64,000 bases of DNA from Vandiemenella viatica. Its lineage: Eukaryota > Arthropoda > Insecta > Orthoptera > Morabidae. The notes under the pieces were generated by a model. It worked only from the letters and a program-made list of their open reading frames with translations. It did no database searches and was not told the DNA's origin. How positions within the stretch are numbered: the first letter of the stretch is position 1; each line of letters begins with the position of its first letter. Of this stretch, positions 21,556-31,375 are shown in pieces. The position numbers were made by a program, and so were the translations under genes. The stretch is from assembly GCA_031002005.1 (NCBI GenBank), contig CM061914.1:195938685-196002684 (forward strand), given 5' to 3'.

Positions 21556-21765
21556 TCTGCGCTGGGGGAGCGCCAACGCTCTGGCCTCGCATTCGGCAGG
21601 ACGTGGATTCGAATCCCCGTCCGCGCATCCACAATTCGGTTTTCCCAGGTATCCCGAAACTATTCCAGGCGAATGAGACGATTTTTTTCTTCAAACAACC
21701 AAGGCCGAGTTCCTTCCCGCCCCTAATGACCTCGACGTCGACGAAACGTGTAAAGCACTAAGCAA
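21556..21765 (+). mobile_element. SINE-A copy, plus orientation
   Basis: It reads GCCAACGCTCTGGCCTCGC, GGATTCGAATCCCCGTCCG, ACTATTCCAGGCGAATG and CTAATGACCTCGACGTCGAC, the full SINE-A order. The body is somewhat diverged. Confidence 0.85.
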
Positions 21766-22050
21766 AAGCCAAGTACGGTCTGTCTATCCCTCTGTGCGAT
21801 TCAATTCCCATCTGAGTTTCGCAGCTTGAAATACGCGGTGTCTCTCATGGCTTTCGTGACCTGCGAACTGTGCAGGGAACGGCATGCATTCGTCCCGAGA
21901 ACAGAAAGGCGCCAGAGATCACACTGCATCCACATGGACACTCCTTTACACTAGACACACCAAAGATGATGTTGCAACACGGATGAAGACCCCACACGTT
22001 GGATTCTGTTAGTACTGATTTCTTTTTTTTTTTTTCTATGAAACTATAAT
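21766..22050. other. Unassigned sequence
   Basis: No gene is seen. There is a T run at 22022-22035. Confidence 0.35.
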
Positions 22051-22052
22051 TA

Positions 22053-22362
22053 CAGGGTTACTACAAAAGAATCATTTCCTTTCAAAACCCGATTTATTCC
22101 AAACTATTATACTTGCAAATATGATTGATATAAGAAACTTACCACAAAATTAACAAGTTTTATGGTCACTCTACAATGTGTGCCCCCTTGGTCGCATGAC
22201 TCACGTCCAGGCGGTAGTTCAATTCAATCCACACATTGTGTAGCGTGATCGCGTCAATGTTCGTCAATGCATCACTGATCCGTTTCTTCAGCTCCTCTAT
22301 CGTTTTTGGTAGTGGGGGTACGTAAAAAAAGTCCTTAATGTGTCCCCAAAGGAATTTCTAGG
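22053..22362 (-). pseudogene. Tc1/mariner-like transposase C-terminus with one terminal repeat
   Basis: The minus strand reads LWGHIKDFFYVPPLPKTIEELKKRI, then NIDAITLHNVWIELNYRLDV, then SHATKGAHIVE and a stop at 22171. W(G)xIKD..Y.PPxPxTxxEL and the VWxELxYRLD ending are typical of transposases in this group in arthropods. The end CAGGGTTACTACAAAAG beside a TA at 22051 is the terminal inverted repeat on the 3' side. The N-terminal and catalytic parts are missing, so this is a 5'-truncated copy. Confidence 0.8.
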
Positions 22363-22469
22363 ACGCAGAAATTCTTTTCTCGCTTTGACTCCATTTCGTG
22401 AGAGACTGAACTGAATTCCTTACGGATACTGAACTAGTATTGCCACGCCACCTGGTATACAATATTTGA

Positions 22470-22545
22470 TATTTTGTGGTGAGGGGAGGGATAGGGAACG
22501 GTGAGGAATTCGGCCTTTCGCTTGGAGTCATTTCAAGAAACTTCC
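22470..22545 (-). mobile_element. SINE-A fragment
   Basis: AGGGAACGGTGAGGAATTCG and CTTGGAGTCATTTCAAGAAA match the SINE-A body on the minus strand. Both ends are lost. Confidence 0.6.
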
Positions 22546-23907
22546 TTCCTCTCGAGTACAGCGTTACTGCTCGATGGAAAAAATGAAACATGCGGCATAT
22601 AATAAGTAAATTACTGAACGGAGGGAAGCAAAGAGAAAAAAAATGACGGCGCTGAAGTGTGTGGAATAGTTTAATGAGAGATTACTGGGAATCAATATGA
22701 GATTGTTCACACATGTGTGAACGCATCAAAAAGGATACGATGCCAAAAGAAGTAATCGAATTCCAAATGAACGGGAAGAAAGAGGAGATTATGATGGATT
22801 GACTTGGAGAATGTGACAGCATGTGGAATGGGGTTAAAAGACGGATGTAGAGTGGAGGAGAGAGAGGGAGAGAGGAACACATTTACGTAATGCGACACAG
22901 CGGAAATGATGATGAATGAATGAGCGTAAGAACTACAACGAATGGAGAAGCGAAGATTAACGACCACATACGCTGTGTCCAAGTGTCCACAAAATACGTT
23001 TATTTCACATATTTATTCTGAATTTACAGAAGATGTTGTGCATTGAAACAGAGGTACCTAAAATTTCGTTGTTCAACACCTGTGACTTTCGAAATTTCAT
23101 GACATATACGGATATAACGATTTTTTCAGCTATCCATAAAAATAAAATAAAAATTGTAATGCGTTATAAAGGCTTATGCAATGAAAGAAAGAATTGTAGT
23201 TTGGTTAGTGTTCTACAAGGTACCACCTTATATCTGGATGTTGTTTAAATAATATATGAATATTTCTTGTACAACTGGTTTGTTTTTTCTTTGAATGGAG
23301 AAGCTGTTTGGTCTTTGATCAACGAATAACATTAATAATCACAGAATGTCAAGTCAAAGGTGCTATAATATTGCTGAACTGCTTGAAATGAAAGGATGCG
23401 TGTTATATAGACAGCATTGTACATAATAAAAGTTAGTGCTTATTTGTGAAGTGAGCTTGTAAATAGTTGAAACTATGGAGAATGCGGATTGTCAGTAATA
23501 AAAATTGTAATAGAAAAAGCAGAAGTATTTGAGTATTTATGGAAAGGGAAGTACCAGTTTAAATATCATTAAATTCTATTTGTGTCATTAGTTCAAGATC
23601 AATTTTCAAGATTTTATGTCAGATTGATAAAGTAATGTTATAACATATAACATTATATGGGTGGAAGGGGACATTCATTACCTGCCCGAAACTGGTAGCA
23701 CCCTGTTGAAATTTCTTTTGACCGCTTCATTTCAACGCCCTTTTCACCTTTTGAACTCTCCTTTTTCGGAAAAGACGCCACGAATCAAATTAAAAATACC
23801 CAAATATGAGACGCTCCGCAGCCTACGAAATGTTAGCAGCTCTGCAGAAATGACACAAATACTATCGGAACAGGGATCATATCAACCTAAATATGTTGGT
23901 TTTGTCC
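22546..23907. other. Unassigned sequence
   Basis: 22600-22980 is purine-rich, with only pyrimidine-strand frames of low complexity. 22990-23640 is AT-rich. No gene is seen. Confidence 0.35.
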
Positions 23908-23989
23908 CGTTCCTTGTCTCCAGTTCCATCCTGCCTCTAATAACCACGACGTCGATGAGCAGTAAAGCCATAATTAAAAAAAAAAAACA
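23908..23989 (+). mobile_element. SINE-A 3' stub with A tail
   Basis: CCCGTTCCTTGTCTCCAG through CTCTAATAACCACGACGTCG and an 11-base A run. It is 5'-truncated. It abuts the left end of the MADF-bearing element and has probably replaced the element's first bases. Confidence 0.75.
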
Positions 23990-24472
23990 CTGTAAAAGAT
24001 CTTTGTCAAATATCTTTTATAAAAGATTTTAGCATATTTATTATATCAAAGATATTTTATCAAATTTTATCAAGACCATTACACTACATAACATTTTTCT
24101 TCATGTATTGAATTGTATATTGAGTTTACTGAAGAAAAAGAAAAAAATAAATATATTAGGGTTAAATCGTTAACTGAAAGACTTTAAAAGAAAGGAATTC
24201 ATCAAAATTTATTGAAAGAGCTGCAATGTGAGGACGTGACATATTATAAAAATTATGTTCGAAGCTGCAGCTTAGCTCCAATAAATTCTTATCGCAATAT
24301 TTTCAAAAATTTCTTTAACAGAATTATTACTCCTGAAGCTAAGTGTATATACTATTTGGTATCTGTTTTTTCGGCGTATGTGCAATGAGCTGCACTCAAT
24401 TGCTGGTGGCGGATCTACACCATTCTGGAGTATAGCATCCGTATTTCCTCGGCGCATTCAATCTGATTTTAT

Positions 24473-24718
24473 TATTATTATTTTGCTTTTGGATTTACGC
24501 CTCGCCGACATCGTGGTCATTACAGGCTGGAAAGGTCGGGGGGCAAGGATCTTCAAGGAATTCGTACATGGTCTTTTGAAGGAAGCATCCCGGCATTCGC
24601 CTGGAATGATTTGGGTAAACCGTGGAAAACCCAAATCTGGATACCTGGACGGGGATTCGAACCGAAGTCCTCCCGAATGCGAGGCCAGAACATTAACCGC
24701 TCACCCAGCATGCTCGGT
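24473..24718 (-). mobile_element. SINE-A copy nested in the MADF-bearing element
   Basis: A complete SINE-A, minus strand, with an (AAT)-rich tail. Comparison with the uninterrupted copy at 58010-58040 shows it is an insertion. Nearby CCTCGGC on the left and CCTCTGC on the right may be the target duplication. Confidence 0.85.
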
Positions 24719-24719
24719 G

Positions 24720-24979
24720 CCTCTGCTATTATTCCATAAACCTGTCAAGTACGAGCATCTTCTTCTATTAATTTTCTTTTTGACGTCATCCACAATACAG
24801 CTTTCTTTCATAGAACTAATTAACTTCGCAATCTTTGCGTAAGTGTCCACATTTTCATTACTATTCTTATAGTCTACATTTTTCTGACTGCACAACATTT
24901 CCTTCTGTTCATACTCAGAAATTAAGATTCTCGAGGATTCGGCAGTCCTAACCAACTTCAGTAACTTCACTTGCACCAT
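24720..24979 (-). pseudogene. MADF/SANT-like DNA-binding domain ORF
   Basis: The frame starts MVQVKLLKLVRTAESSRIL with a real ATG. It continues through VDYKNSNENVDTYAKIAKLI to SCIVDDVKKKINRRR and YLTGLWNNS. A sequence of the type E/DYKNxxxxxxAYxxIAxxI...VxxVKKKINxLR is the signature of the MADF domain, a helix-turn-helix related to Myb/SANT. The expected WxxxxxxYKN tryptophan is absent and the frame is broken at its end by the nested SINE. The copy at 58030-58284 shares the start MAQAKLLKFIKS and YAKIEKLISSVKEGC after a frameshift. The role in a live element would be DNA binding or partnering with the transposase. Confidence 0.65.
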
Positions 24980-25179
24980 TTTCCTGTTTACCTACTTTCG
25001 CAGGATGATGAAATCTTTTATAAAATGTATTGCCAACGTATTAAATTTTATAAAAGGTGTTTTGTAAAAGAAATCTTTTATAAAATGTGTCCCATTAGAC
25101 TGTAAAATATTTTACAAAGTATCTTTTATCAAAGATCTTTTACAGCGTAATGCCGGCTTATATGCCTACATGTCTATAT

Positions 25180-25730
25180 TCGAGAGCAATATGATAAAGA
25201 AGAACAAGAAGAGGGTGAAAGAGTAAACTGTGATTCAGACGAAAACAACAATGATAACAAAGAAGACAAGGATAAAGAAGATCATGAACTTATATGAATG
25301 TTGAAGAAAAGGAAAATTTGTAAGACGAAATTCATGGATTAGCGGCAGTGAAAAGAAATGGTATACAGAGGGTGAAGAGAGATGCAAAGACAAAAAACAC
25401 AATTGCGGCAACGTTTGATGTTTTAGAAGGTGTAGGAAAGAACGAGTGTAGTTAAAATTGTGAAGAAAATGACGAAGAGCTTCAAGGGAAGAGAGACGGC
25501 GATCGTCAAAAGGAATATGAGGAGTGAAAATTTTCTTGATAAGAAAGGAAGATAAAATAAGAAATGAAGAAGAAATTTTCAAGAGAAAAATGGAAAAGAA
25601 GAAGAAAGGCATAAATATCCACTATGAAGGCTGGAATATTGTGAGATTTAAGGATGAAGAAGATATAAGAAGCGGAGAAAGGAGAAGAAGTGAAAGAGAT
25701 AAGATGTAAAAGGACAGACACTTGAGAAGG
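25180..25730 (+). repeat. Purine-rich low-complexity tract
   Basis: About 550 bases in which the plus strand is mostly A and G (GAAGAA, GAAAGA, AAGGAA words). The frames are correspondingly rich in Lys/Glu or Phe/Leu/Ser and should not be taken as genes. Confidence 0.6.
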
Positions 25731-25853
25731 AACATTGAGATAGTCATAACTGGGCTGTTAGTTTTGCGAAATTAATTCACAAATCGAAAATAAATACACT
25801 TCAGGTATAAACATATCAGAATGTATACTTTCGGCAGTAAAATTTATATCGAA

Positions 25854-26600
25854 CTAGCTGGTGCCCACGACTTCGTTCTTGTTTGTAAAGAATTTGTATT
25901 GACAGCTATCGACATCTAACCACCATAGTGCACGATGGGAGACTCGATGCTATTACCACACACAAACGCCAGTCATCTGCTTTGTGTAGTTCAGGCAGCA
26001 AAGTGAAATATACGGACACTCATATCTTTGGTCGAAATACGAAAGTATCCTTGATCGACCAATTTCAACCACCATATCTCCCACACTCCCACAGTTACAG
26101 AAATTCGGCCGACGCGACGTTGTGATCGACGGGTGACTCTGTGTTACTACCACACACAAACACCAGTGATCTGCGCTAGATAGTTTTGGCTGAAAAGTGA
26201 TACACCATGACACATACGTTTTTGTAGAAATATGAAAGTGCCGCAAATCGACCAATTTCAACCACCATATCTCCCACACCCCCATAGCTACCGACATCTA
26301 ACCACCATAGTACACCATAGGAGACACGATACCACTACCACACACAAACACCAATGGTCTATGCTATATAGTTGTGGCAGCAGAGTGACATACATGGAGA
26401 CACATGTCATCGGTCGAAATACGAAACTGCCCTGCATCGACCACTTTTAACCATCATATCTCCCACATCCACACAGCTATCGATATTCGGCCAACGTTGT
26501 GCATGACAGGAAACTCCATGCTACTTCCACACACAAAGACCAGTGATCTGTGCTATGTAGTGGTGGCTGAAAAGTGAAATATAGGAAAACACACATCTAT
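25854..26600 (-). mobile_element. Helitron-like 3' end with internal tandem repeats
   Basis: On the minus strand this ends AACGAAGTCGTGGGCACCAG then CTAG, the same style of terminus as family A. Most of the body is the tandem array described separately. A short array near the terminus is common in Helitron-related elements. No 5' end was found. Confidence 0.45.
25907..26600. repeat. Tandem repeat, period about 190 bp, about 3.7 copies
   Basis: Shared words recur in order: CACACACAAA, then CGAAATACGAAA, then CGACCAATTTCAACCACC, then CATATCTCCCACA. The CATATCTCCCACA word starts near 26073, 26266 and 26455, so the period is about 190 bases. Units have diverged by several percent. Confidence 0.8.
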
Positions 26601-26616
26601 TAATTTATACGTATTT

Positions 26617-26620
<4 letters not shown>

Positions 26621-26650
<30 letters not shown>
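26621..26650. repeat. (AT)n microsatellite
   Basis: About 14 AT units in a row. Hydrophobic or Ile/Tyr-rich frames across it are artefacts. Confidence 0.9.
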
Positions 26651-26653
<3 letters not shown>

Positions 26654-27251
26654 ATTTTAGAGAAAATTTGACATGGTTTGGGTGGGTGGGGGGGGGGGAA
26701 TATGTGATACATGTTACCGTAATTTTTAACACGACGTTTTTTTGAGTGTGTAGTTTGGCAAGACACTTAAAGAAAGGAAGAGAGCAGGAGCATCTATGGA
26801 ACAATGGAGGAGAGGCAGTTAACTTTCTCGATTGTGGATCGAACGGCAATTCGCTCCAGCGGGCACCCATCATAACTCTCTCACTGAAGATCTATTCTCG
26901 TCAAAGTCGCACTTTGCTACTAAGTGACTTGAGGAATCTGTCGGTGGGACTCATTCAAACCATCCACCGGGAGGGTTGGGAGCGAAGCGTCGAAGAGGCA
27001 CCTTGAGCACTAATGACCACTACGTCGACGGGTCATAAACGGCGCTACGGGGGCTGTAGAGCCACGTGCCCGCCCGGGGCTCTCGTATCGAGATGTGCAG
27101 TAAACGGGCTGATCGGTCCCCCGGCGGCGCGGGTTATTTTTACTGTCCATCAATACCGGCCGATACGGGTCAGCCTGTAGAATAGCTCCCGCTAGGGGCT
27201 CAGACCACTCTAATAAAATAAAGTCTATGACTGCGTGGGGCAGGCTGAGCA
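26651..27251. other. Unassigned sequence with a SINE-like end
   Basis: CACTAATGACCACTACGTCG (27008-27027) looks like a SINE-A tail. The GC-rich stretch after it (about 27040-27190) is not recognised. No gene is seen. Confidence 0.35.
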
Positions 27252-27365
27252 CTCCAGGGACACCTTAGACCTCAAAGGCTCCGAACCGCACGAAAACATG
27301 CTTACAATAACAGGCGACCACAAACAAAACAGGGATGTGCGTCATTTCCATGCAGAACGTTTCAT
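27252..27365 (+). repeat. Transposon flank shared with 18809-18910
   Basis: ACCTTAGACCTCAAAGGCTC and GTGCGTCATTTCCATGCA match the stretch upstream of transposase copy 1 in the same orientation. The transposase portion that follows is inverted relative to that copy, so one locus has been rearranged. Confidence 0.5.
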
Positions 27366-27547
27366 TCTACCTCAAGTAATATTTTAATACAGAGAAACAA
27401 AGTAACAAGATGTCAGTACCATATGAAGGAAATTATACGTAATTCAATGACGTCAGTGTATCATTACATTTTTCCATCAACAGTGCCAAAAATTGTCAGC
27501 TTAAAGTACGTTATTATAGCGCCAAACACGCATATACAGCAGTACCA

Positions 27548-28035
27548 CACACCTGATAGTGCTTATATTAGTCCTCAAAGTACAGATGCGGGATTTCGAT
27601 GAAGTGGTTAAAACAAAGTGGAAGAGAACAATGTGCACACCTCACTAAAGCCACGTTATCACATTCCAAATCACTTTCGCATTCACGCAGTCTAATATCA
27701 AAAGCCACACTAATTACATTTTCAAATGATGATGTTGGTATGTTAATGTCATAACCTGGCTTTCGCCAAACATATTGCAACATAGGCTTTTATGTAGATG
27801 CAGAAAACTAATTGTAAATCACAGAGTGAAGTTTCATGATGAAATAACGATCATGTATCTTCACTTGTAGCTTAGCACATTGTAATCTTACAAAATCAGT
27901 CATCCTTCCGATATACAGCTTATATCACCAAAAGAAGTAAACATCAAGGGGTTTTCCATATTTTGTTGTTTTTGGTGGCAATATTTTCAGCTGCACAATA
28001 CATCGCTGCGTTTGTCTGATATAGCCACTGCCAAA
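27548..28035 (-). pseudogene. DNA transposon transposase C-terminal remnant, copy 2 (inverted)
   Basis: The minus strand reads LKILPPKTTKYGKPLDVYFF, a stop, YKLYIGRMTDFVRLQC, and then an open stretch MLQYVWRKPGYDINIPTSSF. This is followed by CESDLECDNVALVRCAHC and LPLCFNHFIEIPHL, with the stop near 27568. The spacing CxxC...C..H looks zinc-binding. It is the fuller partner of copy 1, which lacks about 18 residues before CDNVAL. Superfamily unassigned. Confidence 0.65.
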
Positions 28036-28357
28036 TTGACATGGTATATAATATACACCAGGGGTTCGTAAACCTAGCTCATCTTAATGCCGCCTACCAA
28101 GTTTTTAGTTTTAGCGGGTGGTCTGAAAATTGTCTTGACTCCGTGTTGTGTCAACAGTCTACCTGTCGATATTCCTTCTGTTTAAACGCGCGACTAATCA
28201 GCCCCTCATTTTAACGACTATTTAGGAATGTTCCCCGGAGATAGTCCAATTCACCTGCAAGGCTATCTTTGTCTCAAATCCTTCGTACTCTGTCTACCAA
28301 GGTGGTTAATAAAGTGTTGCGTTATGCCAGATGGTGACAGGTGTTGGCGTTTAAATA
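28036..28357. other. Unassigned sequence
   Basis: No gene is seen between the transposase remnant and the next transposon. Confidence 0.35.
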
Positions 28358-28521
28358 CAGGGTTAGTCAAAATGGTCGCAGCGATTTCACGATTTTTCTT
28401 TTGGCTGTCCCATTATAAGTACGATGATGGGGTTTGTTGTTATAAGACAAGTGGCTCTCCAAGTTTCGTTTGCACTAAATGCAAGCTTCCCGCGGTGGCC
28501 GCTAGAGCGCTAGAGAGCAAG

Positions 28522-29056
28522 ATGGCTGAAAGTGAGGAAGCGTACGTTGTTCTCGAATTTCATTCGACTCAGTCCGTGGTAACTGTTCAGCGACACTAAA
28601 ACAAACTTCGGCAAGGATCCCCCGCATGCTAACTCCATTCGGCGTTGGTGTCAACAGTTTAAAGCCACGGGATGCCTTTGTAATGGTAAAACAACGGGTC
28701 GCCATCCTGTGTCTGAAGAAACAGTTGAACGTGTGCGCGCCAGTTACGTTGGTAGCCCCCAGAAGTCTGTTCCTCGAGCGAGCGGGGAATTAGGTATTCC
28801 ACAGAAGACCGTTTAGAGAATCCTACGGAAGCGACTGTGTATGAAGCCTTACAGGTTACTATTGCTACAACCACTGTCGCACAACGATGAAGTGCGTCGT
28901 TTTCAATTCTTTGCCCAATGTCTAGAACAGGACGAAACATTCGCAGAACAACTTGTGTTTAGTGATGATGCCACTTCTCATGTGAGTGTAAAAGTGAACA
29001 GGCACAATGTGCGCATTTGGGGAACGGAAACCTCCACGCTTATGTGCAGCACGTTC

Positions 29057-29102
<46 letters not shown>

Positions 29103-29216
29103 TAACAGTTTAACGTCCCTTTTTAACAACGTGGTCCTGCAGCACGTTCGTGACTCTCCCAAAGCGAATGTGGTTTGCGCGATCTCTGCATCGGGTATGG
29201 GAAGAACTCGATTATA
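28522..29216 (+). pseudogene. Tc1/mariner-like transposase, N-terminal half, SINE-split
   Basis: It begins MAESEEAYVVLEFHSTQSVV, a helix-turn-helix. After a frame change come NSIRRWCQQFKATGCLCNGK and HPVSEETVERVRASY, then PQKSVPRASGELGIPQKTV, a second helix-turn-helix, with one stop. LVFSDDATSHVSVKVNRHNV and RIWGTE follow. The region FSDDATxH aligns with FSDEATFH of relatives, so the acidic residue at the first catalytic position is conserved in type. After the SINE stub it resumes VRDSPKANVVCAIS. The catalytic second and third residues are absent. Non-functional. Confidence 0.85.
29059..29137 (-). mobile_element. SINE-A stub: 3' 37 bases plus poly-A
   Basis: Only the last part of the alternative SINE-A tail (GTTAAAAAGGGACGTTAAAC on the minus strand) and about 40 A remain. 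The 14-base duplication TGCAGCACGTTCGT flanks it at 29045-29058 and 29138-29151, proving a complete but strongly 5'-truncated insertion. Confidence 0.92.
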
Positions 29217-29349
29217 AACTGGATGTGTGCACCTCCATCAGTAGACACTAAAATAAGAAAAACTTTCACAGTTTCTTTATATATCTGTGTAATCTTGTGA
29301 GTATATGCCAAATAATAACTGGCTTTTGATAAGGATATTCGTGTGAATC

Positions 29350-30545
29350 TGAGTTAGTAGGATATATGCAGGATATTTCTGATGAAATGTACAGGGGAGG
29401 TCAAGTTGATAGTGTGGCACTAGATCTTTCAAAGGCCTTTGATAGAGTGAGCCATAAAATGGTGCTAAATAAGGCAAAAACAATTGGAGCTCATAAAAAG
29501 GTGATTTGATGGGTGGAAGAATTCCTAAAAGGTAGAAAGCAAAAAGTTAGGGTAGGAAATGCAATATCAAAAGAAGTAGGAGTGAACATGGGAGTCGCAC
29601 TGGGACCATTGTTATTCTTTATTCTAATGAATGATTGTGTTAATGGTTTACTGTCGGAAGTTAGATTGTTTGCAGATGACATAATGTTATACCGTATAAA
29701 AGGATCGAATCAATAGAAGACTGTAAACAGCTGCAGGGTGATCTAGATAGGATAACTAGCTGGTTGAGTCAACATGGGATGAAGATAAATGCTAACAAGA
29801 GCCAGCTTATTACGTACACAGATAAAAAGCTAAAAATTGATTACGATTATAAAATGGGGAAGGAGCTACTTATTGGATACTCGAAATGTAAATACCTTGG
29901 CATTACATTTGATAGCAGACATAACTGGGCAGGACACATTGGACAGGTAGTAGGGAAAGGGTTCAAAATCCTTCACCTGTTGGAAAGAGTGATGAGGGAA
30001 TGCACTAGAAAAGTAAGAGAACTGGGTTACAAAACTCTGGTCAGACCACTGCTGGAATATGGTGGTGTAGTTTGGGATCCACATTTTGGATATCAATTAC
30101 AGGAGTTGGAGGGGGTGCAGAGGAGGGCTGCCAGATTTGTCTCTGGAAATTATCGCAAAACACAATCGCTGAGTAATATGATAAAGGAGATATTGGAGGA
30201 TAGAAGGAGATTGAAGAGAGTCATGGGAGTGTACAAAGCCTATACTGGTGATGAAGCATGGAAAGATATTGGTGAGAAAATTAAGAGAAGTGCTTGGAAG
30301 GGTAAGGTTGACCATGACCACAAGCTGGCACTCGATTTCAGGCATAAGGGTGTGGGAAAATTTTATTTTGTAGGAAAGGGAGTGAGGGACTGGAATAAAT
30401 TGACAAGAGAAGTAATGAATAATTTACCGGAAACACTGAAAGAATTTAAAGCAAAAATTAGTGGAGGGCAAAAGTAGGTTGGAAGAGGAAAGGAAGGGGG
30501 TGTAGGGAGATTGCCACCGGAGCGGGCGCCCCATCGCAATTTTAT
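29350..30545 (+). pseudogene. CR1/L2-like LINE reverse transcriptase, C-terminal two thirds
   Basis: The first frame reads VDSVALDLSKAFDRVSHKMV, which holds the catalytic aspartate of motif A. After a stop come EEFLKGRKQKVRVGNAISKE and GVALGPLLFFILMND (altered from GVPQGSVLGP), and then EVRLFADDIMLY, the FADD box. A frameshift leads to the open 237-codon part at 29764-30477: KINANKSQLITYT, KCKYLGITFDSRHNWAGHI, LVRPLLEYGGVVWDPH, LEGVQRRAARFVSGNY, then DFRHKGVGKFYFVGKGVRDW. One stop and one frameshift make it inactive. Copies of the same LINE are at 39955-40342 and 50290-50650. It sits inside the transposon at 28358-30607. Confidence 0.88.
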
Positions 30546-30609
30546 CGATTATATTATAAATCTGTAGTCATTTTCTGAAATCACTGCAATGATTTTGACT
30601 AGCCCTGTA

Positions 30610-31375
30610 TAAGTCAGTATGGGTAGGCTTCCGGTAAACAGAGTGTCCCAGTGAACCTTCAGCACGTTAATCATTGGTATTTGGTTGAAGATGTTGGCTG
30701 AGATAGACGCCATCGAAACGTCCCACAGTTCTGACATTCTTAAGAGGGCGGAAGGACGATCCCAAAATTGTGTCATTCTTAAGAGGGCGGAAGGCCGATA
30801 AGAGTTTATTTAACTTGCGTTGAAGTTTCGAGAAACTCTGTGATGAATTACCTCCAGACACAGCATGTGAATGACACTCGCGGGTCTGATTTCAGGAGAC
30901 TAGCTTAGCCTCAAGGAATGGTCCGCCATTGGCGGAAATATTTCAGTTCTCAAGAAATGTATAATCACGGCGCGGCAGATAGCAGAATCAGTGCGCGCAT
31001 TTTGATGCTGTGTCGGCGATGCGATATTAATGCGCAGCGGCAGCCGTCACTGAATTAAAACGGATTACTCGTATTGTGTTGGCTTCCGACGCGAACGATA
31101 TAAATTTTTTATGAGCCGTCAAAACACGGCATTGCCGAATTCACGGCGAGGTATCACCACAAAATACATCTCCGACTTCTGAGAGGATTATCACTTTAAA
31201 AGTTTCCACTTGCATCTCTGTTACAGTGCATACCTATTTAGTTCGCTTGTTTCTTTTAAGCTGTTCTGCTGAAAATGTAAATTTTTTCATCTGTTTTCAT
31301 TTATTACCAGATTATTTATCGGTGACCACGTCACTCGGTGTAGCTGCGAATTTGAGTAAAAGTGATAAGAAACCT
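30610..31375. other. Unassigned sequence with one CTGA...GAAA-type motif
   Basis: TTGAAGATGTTGGC...CGAAACG near 30687-30722 is a diverged member of the motif described in the findings. GGGCGGAAGG occurs twice near 30745 and 30785 as a short direct repeat. No gene is seen. Confidence 0.4.

Larger units (their letters stand above)
23990..25156 (-). mobile_element. PIF/Harbinger-like element carrying a MADF ORF, copy 1
   Basis: The ends are rich in the palindromic word AAAGATCTTT (ACTGTAAAAGATCTTTGTC at left; ATCTTTTACAGCGTAATGCC at right). The family terminus, seen complete at 57060, is GGCCGGCATTACACTG beside TTAA. Internal sequence aligns with 57060-58450. It carries a MADF-like reading frame on the minus strand and a nested SINE at 24473-24718. 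PIF/Harbinger elements typically encode a second DNA-binding protein of the Myb/SANT/MADF kind. The superfamily call is an inference because no transposase is present. Confidence 0.6.
28358..30607 (+). mobile_element. Tc1/mariner-type transposon with nested SINE stub and LINE
   Basis: The left end CAGGGTTAGTCAAAATGG and the right end, reverse-complemented, CAGGGCTAGTCAAAATCATT match closely, each beside a TA (28356-28357 and 30608-30609). Inside are a transposase N-terminal half, a SINE stub at 29059-29137 and a LINE at about 29350-30545. The middle and C-terminus of the transposase were lost. Confidence 0.85.

Noticed and set aside
22682..22982. Serine/phenylalanine-rich frames on the minus strand.
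   Set aside because: They are the complement of a purine-rich stretch and lack any protein-like features.
25907..26600. Repeats considered as a CRISPR array.
   Set aside because: The repeat unit is about 190 bases with no short repeat/spacer alternation and no cas genes, and the sequence is eukaryotic.
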